From: Verrucomicrobiales bacterium
GTDB taxonomy: Bacteria; Verrucomicrobiota; Verrucomicrobiia; Limisphaerales; CAIMTB01
Direction: 5' to 3'
Assembly: GCA_016795425.1 (NCBI GenBank)
Contig: JAEUHG010000002.1
Span: 1 to 64,000, forward strand
Length of the DNA: 64,000 nt
Part shown: positions 10,144 through 17,057 of the stretch, piece after piece
How positions within the stretch are numbered: position 1 is the stretch's first letter
Layout: every line of letters begins with the position of its first letter
Notes under the pieces: model-generated
The model's input: only the letters and a program-made list of their open reading frames with translations
The model's database searches: none
What the model was told of the DNA's origin: nothing
Position numbers and translations under genes: made by a program

Positions 10144-10650
10144 TCAGTTGGCATCCCGCCAACCTCCCCAGGGAATCACCCACACCACCTTTCCCACGAC
10201 CTGATCCTGCCTCAAGACGGCGTGGACGGACTGGAATTCCGCCAGGGAGCGGTTGTCTCCCAACACCGCGAAGCGCCCTGGGGGCAGCCAGCCGGGTTGA
10301 AGGTCCAGGTTTCCTGGGAGTCGCGCATGAGGGATTGAGCTGACCTGGCCATCGACCCAAACCTCGCCATCGATCACGGCGACCTCCTCGCCGGGCAGTC
10401 CCACCACGCGCTTCACGATCAGTTCGCCCTGCCAGTGCGCCAGGACGATGTCGTGGCGTTGCGGGGGATGCTGAAGGTAGGCGCGGCGATCGATCCATGC
10501 CCAGTCGCCGTTCTTCAGGGTCGGCAACATGCTGTGCCCGCTGACGGTGACCGGGAGGAAGCGAAGGCGAAGGGCGCCGAATCCTGCCAGCAAGACCAGC
10601 ACGGCGACCCATACCCCACCGTGCCGGCGCCGACGCGATCCCCGGTGCAT
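10144..10650 (-). CDS. lepB: Signal peptidase I (S26 family)
   Basis: 168 residues, one N-terminal transmembrane helix (about residues 13-29), short for the family. The catalytic Ser is in SGHSMLPTL (Ser40) and the general-base Lys in VKRVVGLPGE (Lys80). The later GDNRS box is present (VLGDNRSLAEFQS), so the Ser/Lys dyad and the three conserved S26 boxes are intact. It would cleave signal peptides of exported proteins at the inner-membrane surface. It lies between the TPR-like gene at 10687 and nfeD, with 36- and 53-bp gaps, all leftward, so probably one transcript. Whether this is the main housekeeping signal peptidase or a specialised one cannot be told from the window. Confidence 0.92.
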   Translation of the reverse strand: MHRGSRRRRHGGVWVAVLVLLAGFGALRLRFLPVTVSGHSMLPTLKNGDWAWIDRRAYLQHPPQRHDIVLAHWQGELIVKRVVGLPGEEVAVIDGEVWVDGQVSSIPHARLPGNLDLQPGWLPPGRFAVLGDNRSLAEFQSVHAVLRQDQVVGKVVWVIPWGGWRDAN

Positions 10651-10686
10651 GCGATGTTGGGGTGGATGGGGACGCGCGGGAGCGCT

Positions 10687-11418
10687 TTACGGAACGGGTT
10701 CGGACAGTGGCGAACGCGGGGAAGCGATCGGTGGAGATGGAGCTGAGGCCAACGCCTGCAGCACGGCATATCGTTGATGCGCCTGGATGGGAACATCGAG
10801 AGCCAGGCGAAGCGCGTCGATGACTTCGGCTTGGCGTCCCTGCTCGGTGCCCAGGGCGATCGCGCGCTCGGCGTAGTCGCCCACCGTGGGGTTGAGCGGG
10901 TGTTGCCTCAGCAGCGTCAGATACGACTCCAACCACTCTGCGTTGCGGCCCGCTCGGCGGAGAGCGATCCACTTCAGCACATGAAACCTGAATACCTGGT
11001 CCGTTCCGGAAAACTCATTCATGGCCCGGTCAATATCGGCCAGGGTGGAATCCAGACGGCTGGCGGATTGATCCGGGAAACCCGGCGCCGAACCGATGGC
11101 AGGGTCCGGGTGAAAGTCGAGTTGCCGGCGCAAAACCAGGATGCGGGCGGTGCAAAGCTCGAAGAGTTCCCGCTTGGCGGCCTCCGCTTCCGAGAATGAA
11201 TCCGAGTCGGTGAGGAATTCATCATGAAAGGCGGATACGGGACGGATCACGGCGTTGATGCCGCTATCGAGGGCGTCGCGAAGTCCGAATCCACAGAGCC
11301 CCGAGGCGAGGATGGCGATCACGGCGAGGGGAGACGGTTGCGACTTCGATCGCCGACGGCGGGGTGCCACGTGGCTCGGGCGACTTCGGACCGCGAGAGT
11401 TGCCGGGAGGGGACCCAT
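10687..11418 (-). CDS. Hypothetical single-pass membrane protein with helical-repeat-like C-terminus
   Basis: 243 residues. A very basic N-terminal segment (RRRRSKSQP) precedes one hydrophobic helix (LAVIAILASGLCGFGL). The remaining about 190 residues are mostly helical with a spacing reminiscent of tetratricopeptide repeats (YLTLLRQHPLNPTVGDYAER, IDALRLALDVPI). I do not recognise a specific family. First gene of the leftward lepB-nfeD-floA run. The ATG at 11418 follows one base after a 7-bp-arm hairpin, and a perfect TTGACA hexamer lies about 50 bp upstream. Confidence 0.7.
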   Translation of the reverse strand: MGPLPATLAVRSRPSHVAPRRRRSKSQPSPLAVIAILASGLCGFGLRDALDSGINAVIRPVSAFHDEFLTDSDSFSEAEAAKRELFELCTARILVLRRQLDFHPDPAIGSAPGFPDQSASRLDSTLADIDRAMNEFSGTDQVFRFHVLKWIALRRAGRNAEWLESYLTLLRQHPLNPTVGDYAERAIALGTEQGRQAEVIDALRLALDVPIQAHQRYAVLQALASAPSPPIASPRSPLSEPVP

Positions 11419-11438
11419 GAAGGCTTTCAGGTGTAAGC

Positions 11439-11470
11439 CTTATATGCCGCATTTGGATTACAGATGTCAA
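11439..11470 (-). promoter_or_regulatory. Candidate sigma-70-type promoter for the lepB-nfeD-floA run
   Basis: On the minus strand a perfect -35 TTGACA occupies 11470-11465. Candidate -10 hexamers are CATATA (11446-11441, spacer 18) and TATAAG (11444-11439, spacer 20). An inverted repeat AAGGCTT/AAGCCTT (11420-11426 and 11435-11441) ends one base before the ATG at 11418, so transcripts would be nearly leaderless or would carry a hairpin against the start codon. The -35 is convincing; the -10 spacing is loose. Confidence 0.4.
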
Positions 11471-11513
11471 TTCGCAAGACGAGGACGGACCGTCGTCGAG
11501 TGGCGGGTGTTGC

Positions 11514-14500
11514 TCAGGGCGTCGGATCGAGGGTCAGGGAGTCGATCTCGGCGAGAGTCGGCAAGTACTGAATGCGCACGCGGCCACTGAACCCTCCCTG
11601 TTCCCAGGCCATGGCGCGGCCGTCCTTGGAGAGCATGTCGAAGAACCAGACCGTGGCGCCATTGAGCGACAGCAGTTCGCTGCCATTGGCGGTGGACCAG
11701 AAGCGAAGGCTGTCATCCCCTCCGCGGGAGGCCAGGGTTCGGCCGTCGGCGGAGAAGGAGAGACTGCCGATGCCAGTGAGATGCCCGAGCAGGGGCGGCA
11801 CCAGTTCCGAGCCGCTCTGGGTGTCCCACAGCCGCACTTGCGCATCCCAGCTTCCCGAGGCAAGCCGGGTGCCGTCGGGTGAGAATCTCAGACTCTGGAT
11901 GTGCCATAGGTGCCCGTGCAGCGTCGGGCCGTATCGCCGGAGAGGAATGTTCCAGAGGCGGATGGAGTACCGCTCGGCGGCGTAGGCGATCCATCGGCCA
12001 TCCGGCGAAAAGGCGAGTCGCTGAGCTTTGTACCAGGACGGGCCGGCCTCGGCTGTCGCGAGATCAGGGAAATCGGTGAGCCGCTCGAGGGGGTCGAGTT
12101 TCCATAGCGTGGCCAGAGACTGTCGGGGATTCCACACGACGCCGTGGGAAGCGTCCGCGGTGACTTGGAGAGCCATGACGGGTCCGTCGGAGACGGCGGA
12201 TCGGTAGCGAGGCTGGACGGAGGGAAGCGTCCAGGCCTGGACGATGCCCGAGGTATTGCCGAAGAAGGCGGTGGGCGGGTTAAGAATCACCGCGCCGTGG
12301 GGTTGTACCGGGATTCGATGCGTCACGATGTTCCGGGAGACATTCCAGATTTCGAGGTGGGGATCCTCAGGAGTAAAGACGACGAACTCCGCGGAGTTCG
12401 TCATAAAGCCGAGGGACATCGTGCCCGGCGCGGCCTGGAGCATTTGAACCGTTTCGCGGGATTGGGGAAGATCCCATAGCTTGGCCGTGGTGTCCTTGCC
12501 TCCGGAAACGAGGTGCCGGCCGTCGGCACTGATGTCCGTGGTCCAGATCTCATTGCGATGTCCGCGAAGGGTGATTTGGTGGACCAGTCCGGTGACGGAA
12601 GGCTGAGAGCAATCCCACACGTGCAACGCCTGGTCGGCGCCGCCGGTGATGAGGTGGCGGCCATCCGGGGCGAAGACCGCGCTGAAGACCCAGCCGGCAT
12701 GAACGCGCTGGGTGACCACGAGTTGGTAGTTGGCCCAGTTCCAAAGCCGGAGATCTCCTTCCGAATTGCCAGCCGCCAGCCATCGTGCATCGGGGGAAAC
12801 GGCGACGGATGCGAGCAAACCGTAGGCTTCCACGCGAGCGACGCGGTGCGGGCCGGAGATGTCCCAAATCTCCACGTGCGGATTCTCGCGTCGGACGACG
12901 GCGAGGTGGCGGTTGTCGGGGGCGAAAGCGAGGCAACCGACGCCCTGGCCCTCGTTGGTCAGGCTGCCAGATCGCCGCCAATCCTCGGTGGAAAAGACAT
13001 CGACGCGATGAGTGGCGAGGCAGGCGAGTCGGGAGCTGTCCGGGGAAAAGAGCACCGCATTGCATTGGGTATCGTTGGTGAACTGAACGGACCAGCGCTG
13101 GGTCTCCCGAACCACGACACCGGCGGAGGTCCCGATGGCGAGCCAGCGCCCGTCGGGGGAGACGGAGAGGTTGTGGTAGGAGTCGTGTTCGCCCGGGGCA
13201 AGGAAGTTGGTGACGACCTGGCGGTGAGTGAGGTCGTAGATCCGCACATCCGGGTCAAAGGAACTGGTGGCGAGCCACGAGCGGTCAGGGGAGAAGCGGG
13301 TGCATTTGACGAATTGAGCGTGCGGGAGGGTATCGGATTCGTCGCCCTGGGCGACTTGCCAGAGGTACCGCCATTCGAGTCCCCGGAGATCCAATTGATC
13401 GGGCCCGGGGAAGTGACGGCGCAGAAGATCGATGGCTCGGCCGAAGTGGCTGGCCTCAACGGCGCTCGCGGCGGACCGCATATCGGAGGTGTAGGCTCGC
13501 AACCGGGCGTCGTCGCGGGCTTGTCGGGCGGCCAGTTCGTTGCGTTCCGCTTCCTGGCGCAGTTGACGCTCGCGGGCTTCGGCGCGGTGGGCGCGAAAGG
13601 CAAGACCGGTGGCGACGGCGATGCCGGACACGAGGAGCAGGGCGATGATGGAGGTGGCCGCGACGACACCCTGGTGGCGTTGGACGAATTTGCGCGTGAG
13701 ATAGAGCCGGCTGGGAGGGCGGGCGACCACGGGTTCGTGCGCCAGGTGGCGGCGAAGATCTGCCGCGAGGCCATTGGCGGTTTCGTACCGCCGGTTTCGG
13801 TCCTTCTCCAGACACTTCATCACGATCCAATCCAGGTCGCCACGAACCCGGTTGGCCCAATCCCACCGGATCCTGTCGGCGGCAGGGGAACGGGCATCCT
13901 CATCTGGTCGACGGGCGAGGATTCGCGCGGAGGGTCGGGCGGGCAACGTGGTCCGGATGGTGTATCGGAGGTGATCGAGCCCGGAGCGGAGCAGGGAGTT
14001 GGTGTCGAAAGGGGTTTCGCCGGTCAGCAGTTCGTAGAGCAGAACGCCGAGGGAATAGATATCACTGCGGGTATCGAGGTGGGCACCGGTGCCCTCGGCT
14101 TGTTCCGGGCTCATGTAGGCCGGGGTACCGATGAGTGAGTGGTCCTGGGTGAGGAGGGTCTTCTCGGTGAGCGGTGTTTCGGTGGCTTTGGCGATGCCGA
14201 AGTCGATGACTTTGGGTGCTGGATATCCGTCGTGCAGGGCCACGAGAATGTTGGATGGCTTGATGTCGCGATGGATGACCCCTTTCTGGTGGGCGTGCTG
14301 GACGGCCTGGCAGACTTGGATGAAGAGGCGGAGTCGCGCGTCGATATCGAGGGAATGGCGTGCGGCGAAGTCAGTGATGCGGGTGCCATCGACCCATTCC
14401 ATCACAAAGAACGGGCGGCCGGTTTGGGTGGCCCCGGCGTCCAGCACCTTGGCGATATGCGGGTGGTCCATCAGGGCCAGGGCCTGGCGCTCCGCTTCGA

Positions 14501-14879
14501 AGCGGGCGATGACGGACTTGGTGTCCATGCCGGCCTTGATGACCTTGAGGGCGACCTGGCGCCGGACCGGTTTTGCCTGGTCGGCAAGGTAGACCACCCC
14601 GCACCCGCCTTCGCCGATGACGCGCGCGAGGCGGTAGGGGCCGATGACATCGCCGACTTGCTCGATGGCGACGCGGGCGAGGTTGGCGCTTGAGGGTGTG
14701 TCGGGCAGGAGGTCGCGCCCGGCGCTTTCGGCGGACACCAGGGCACGCACGCGATGGCGGAGGGCGTCGTCGGATCCGCAAGCTTCTTCGAGGAAGGCGT
14801 CGCGTTCCTGAGGAGTGTTGAAATCCAGGGCACGCTCGAAGATCTCCCTGGCGCGCCGGGACGGGGTCGGATTCGGCAT
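11514..14879 (-). CDS. Transmembrane Ser/Thr protein kinase with C-terminal WD40 beta-propeller
   Basis: 1121 residues. A PknB-type kinase domain (about residues 80-370) has the glycine loop GEGGCGVVYL, catalytic lysine (VALKVIKAG), HRDIKPSN, DFG and APE-equivalent SPEQ. One transmembrane helix follows at about 405-430 (SIIALLLVSGIAVATGLAF). After a short Arg/Glu-rich coiled coil come about ten WD40-type repeats (LRFSPDGTRLASGSWDAQVRLWD is the clearest, near the end), so the propeller is probably periplasmic. The frame is open further upstream, but the ATG at 14879 is chosen because earlier starts would lie inside the sigma-factor gene. Gap to that gene is 25 bp. ECF sigma factors of this type are commonly paired with such kinases in Planctomycetes and Verrucomicrobia, suggesting phospho-control of the sigma factor. 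Confidence 0.93.
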   Translation of the reverse strand: MPNPTPSRRAREIFERALDFNTPQERDAFLEEACGSDDALRHRVRALVSAESAGRDLLPDTPSSANLARVAIEQVGDVIGPYRLARVIGEGGCGVVYLADQAKPVRRQVALKVIKAGMDTKSVIARFEAERQALALMDHPHIAKVLDAGATQTGRPFFVMEWVDGTRITDFAARHSLDIDARLRLFIQVCQAVQHAHQKGVIHRDIKPSNILVALHDGYPAPKVIDFGIAKATETPLTEKTLLTQDHSLIGTPAYMSPEQAEGTGAHLDTRSDIYSLGVLLYELLTGETPFDTNSLLRSGLDHLRYTIRTTLPARPSARILARRPDEDARSPAADRIRWDWANRVRGDLDWIVMKCLEKDRNRRYETANGLAADLRRHLAHEPVVARPPSRLYLTRKFVQRHQGVVAATSIIALLLVSGIAVATGLAFRAHRAEARERQLRQEAERNELAARQARDDARLRAYTSDMRSAASAVEASHFGRAIDLLRRHFPGPDQLDLRGLEWRYLWQVAQGDESDTLPHAQFVKCTRFSPDRSWLATSSFDPDVRIYDLTHRQVVTNFLAPGEHDSYHNLSVSPDGRWLAIGTSAGVVVRETQRWSVQFTNDTQCNAVLFSPDSSRLACLATHRVDVFSTEDWRRSGSLTNEGQGVGCLAFAPDNRHLAVVRRENPHVEIWDISGPHRVARVEAYGLLASVAVSPDARWLAAGNSEGDLRLWNWANYQLVVTQRVHAGWVFSAVFAPDGRHLITGGADQALHVWDCSQPSVTGLVHQITLRGHRNEIWTTDISADGRHLVSGGKDTTAKLWDLPQSRETVQMLQAAPGTMSLGFMTNSAEFVVFTPEDPHLEIWNVSRNIVTHRIPVQPHGAVILNPPTAFFGNTSGIVQAWTLPSVQPRYRSAVSDGPVMALQVTADASHGVVWNPRQSLATLWKLDPLERLTDFPDLATAEAGPSWYKAQRLAFSPDGRWIAYAAERYSIRLWNIPLRRYGPTLHGHLWHIQSLRFSPDGTRLASGSWDAQVRLWDTQSGSELVPPLLGHLTGIGSLSFSADGRTLASRGGDDSLRFWSTANGSELLSLNGATVWFFDMLSKDGRAMAWEQGGFSGRVRIQYLPTLAEIDSLTLDPTP

Positions 14880-14904
14880 GGGGGTCCGTGCTGACAGCCG
14901 GTCC

Positions 14905-15462
14905 CTAGGAACCGGTCTTGAGTTCCTCGTAGAGGCGGGCGCGGGCGTAGGCCCAGCTCCGTTTGGCGGTGCGTTCGGCCATGCCGAGCAGCTCGGCCGC
15001 CTCGACGTTGGAGAAGCCGGCGAAGAAGCGGAGCTTGATGAGATCCGCGCATTGGGAGTCTTCCTGGGCCAAACGATCCAGGGCGTCGTGAATGGCGAGC
15101 AGGGTTTCGTCGTCCTGGGTGATGGCAACGTCGAGATCGTCGAGATTCAGCCGCTGGATATGCCCGCCATGTTTGGCGGTTCGTTTGCGGCGGGCGTTAT
15201 CCACCAGCACGCGCCGCATGGCTTCGGCGGCGGCGGCGAAGAAGTGTGCGCGATTGGCCCAGGCACGGCCGTCGGGTTGGACGAGGCGTAGCCAGGCTTC
15301 GTGGACTAGCGCGGTGGGTTGGAGGGTTTGACCGGGCGCCTCATTGGCCAGCTTGCTGGCGGCAAGGCGTCGCAGTTCCTCGTAGAGCACCGGAAGCAGT
15401 TCCTCGGCTGCCTGAGCGTTACCTTGTCCCGCGTCGTTCAAGATACGGGTGACATCGCTCAC
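14905..15462 (-). CDS. ECF RNA polymerase sigma factor (Sig-70_X6 / TIGR02999-like)
   Basis: 185 residues with GTG start. Region 2 covers about residues 15-95 (EELLPVLYEELRRLAASKLA and QPTALVHEAWLRL are hallmarks of this subfamily). Region 4 covers about 125-180 (LIKLRFFAGFSNVEAAELLG, AERTAKRSWAYARARL). The GTG at 15462 is preferred because it gives the typical subfamily start MSDVTRIL; an ATG at 15473 is out of frame. No anti-sigma gene is adjacent. Instead the WD40 kinase follows directly, the usual arrangement for this group, where regulation is thought to involve the kinase rather than a zinc-binding anti-sigma factor. Confidence 0.93.
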   Translation of the reverse strand: MSDVTRILNDAGQGNAQAAEELLPVLYEELRRLAASKLANEAPGQTLQPTALVHEAWLRLVQPDGRAWANRAHFFAAAAEAMRRVLVDNARRKRTAKHGGHIQRLNLDDLDVAITQDDETLLAIHDALDRLAQEDSQCADLIKLRFFAGFSNVEAAELLGMAERTAKRSWAYARARLYEELKTGS

Positions 15463-15491
15463 TGACGTTCATGAGGTAACGCAGAGCGAAG

Positions 15492-15513
15492 GCGGGTTCA
15501 ATGCTGAACCTGC
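15492..15513. promoter_or_regulatory. Short hairpin upstream of the ECF sigma gene
   Basis: GGTTCA-ATGC-TGAACC with a GC/GC extension and one G-T pair gives a 9-bp stem with a tetraloop. A second small inverted repeat, GACTC/GAGTC, lies at 15515-15528. There is no T-tract on either strand, so an intrinsic terminator for the ceramidase transcript is unlikely; an operator or leader hairpin for the sigma gene is possible. Confidence 0.25.
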
Positions 15514-15590
15514 AGACTCGAGAGTCTCCCAGTTATCGGAGTCAGAATCGGAATGGATACCGTGGTCGCCGGAGGAAGCGCCGACGGGCA

Positions 15591-17057
15591 CTAAGGCGTC
15601 TCCGCCAGGAGACTGAGAAAGGCATCGGTGATTCGGGGGATGGCGTTTGTGGCGAGCGGGCTGGTGCGGCCGCGCCAGGTTTCATAGGAACCGAGTGAGT
15701 GCTGCTCGGGAGGCGGTAGGTAACCGAACCAACCGTTGGCGAGGCTGATGTTGAAGAGAGGCTTCACCGGGCTTTGTCGCTTCAGCTCGAGGCCGCTGAT
15801 GGCAAAGATCTCTCCTGGCCATTGCGCGATGGCGAGGTCGCCGATGCGAAACACCTGGAGGGGCAGCGAGAGAGTGTCTGGAAACTCAGCAAGCAGGAGT
15901 TGCTCGCGGGCGTAGAATTCGGTCCAGGTGCGGAGTTCGAGGCGGTCACGCCCATGTAGCATGCCGCGAGCGTGTTCAAGTTCGACACGGGTAGGTTTGC
16001 GGACAGGTATGGCAAGCTCCATGGCGGAGGCGCGGAGGGTGATGCGGTCCTGATGCTGGTCGGCGAGTGTCCCGATGACGCGTTTCACTTCCGCCGCGAC
16101 ATCGTCCGCAACGCGGCGGATCTGTTCGTAGGGTGGGCGCGGTGGTGCGGCCCGGCGGTAGTCCAGATTGTTGATGTCACCGCTGGTTCCGTTGCTCAGC
16201 ATGGCAACGAAGGGAGGGTCTTGTTGGGAGGCACCGAGCATTTCCGTCACCCGGGTGGCGAAGACACCGAAGTAGTCGGCGCTGAGATGTCCGGACCCGA
16301 CGCCGCCGACGTAGTGGAGCGAGTAATTCGCCAACACCGCCAGCGGGCGCCCATCGGCATGCTGAACGCTCACGACCGACACCTCGGGATCGACCGGACC
16401 GGAGAAGTCGCCATCGACAGAGGGTTCGGGAGAGCTCCAATTCATCTTGGCGCGGTCGCCGGCCAGACCGAGAAGATTGGTATAGACCACGCCGGGTTTC
16501 ACCGTGATGCGACGGTTGAACACGTGTTGGGGCACAGTGCCGCTGCCCCAGGCGACCTTCGCCGGAGTCAGGCGCCGCGCCGCGAGGCGCACGGCATCGG
16601 CCATGCGACGGGGAAGCCAGGCGCGGTATTCGGGATCAGGTTCACTCAGGTGAACCCCGGTGACGCTGCCGGCGCTGTGCGTGTGCGTGGCGGAGAGGCA
16701 GACGTGATGGGAGGGAATGCCCGTGTGTTGGTGGATGAGGGCCTTGGCAGCGTCGAACACCGGCCGGTCGATGAGGCAGTTGTCGACCACCACCCAGGCG
16801 AGTTGGCGCCGGCCGTCATCGAGAACGAGGGCGCGGGCGAGGAGTTCATCGTGGACCTCGGTGGCGATGGCAGGACGGGTGCCGCCATTGATTTCAATGC
16901 CAAGGGGAGGGGTGATGTTGGCGGTTGCGGCACCGGCACGAAGATCGGCGGAAACGCGGACCGCCGACAGCAGGCAGAAGACGACGGGGGCGAGGAGGGC
17001 CAGGGGCTGGCGCGGCGAGACGCGGCGAGGCATCCAACGTGGAGTTTCGGTGTTCAT
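15591..17057 (-). CDS. Secreted neutral/alkaline ceramidase-like hydrolase
   Basis: 488 residues with a signal peptide (basic start, then LALLAPVVFCLLSAVRVSA). The mature part begins LRAGAATANITPPLGIEI, the standard opening of the neutral ceramidase N-terminal family. A histidine-rich metal motif SATHTHSAG lies at about residue 128, followed by family-like blocks (LANYSLHYVG, AMLSNGTSGDINN). In Verrucomicrobia and Planctomycetes many such proteins are not proven ceramidases; they are likely periplasmic Zn-dependent amidohydrolases of unknown substrate. The ATG overlaps the stop of the upstream PVC dehydrogenase by four bases (ATGA), so translation is coupled. Confidence 0.85.
   Translation of the reverse strand: MNTETPRWMPRRVSPRQPLALLAPVVFCLLSAVRVSADLRAGAATANITPPLGIEINGGTRPAIATEVHDELLARALVLDDGRRQLAWVVVDNCLIDRPVFDAAKALIHQHTGIPSHHVCLSATHTHSAGSVTGVHLSEPDPEYRAWLPRRMADAVRLAARRLTPAKVAWGSGTVPQHVFNRRITVKPGVVYTNLLGLAGDRAKMNWSSPEPSVDGDFSGPVDPEVSVVSVQHADGRPLAVLANYSLHYVGGVGSGHLSADYFGVFATRVTEMLGASQQDPPFVAMLSNGTSGDINNLDYRRAAPPRPPYEQIRRVADDVAAEVKRVIGTLADQHQDRITLRASAMELAIPVRKPTRVELEHARGMLHGRDRLELRTWTEFYAREQLLLAEFPDTLSLPLQVFRIGDLAIAQWPGEIFAISGLELKRQSPVKPLFNISLANGWFGYLPPPEQHSLGSYETWRGRTSPLATNAIPRITDAFLSLLAETP

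Noticed and set aside
12513..14138. 541-codon rightward open frame opposite the kinase
   Set aside because: Antisense to WD40 repeats and kinase domain; long open frames opposite high-GC genes are expected.
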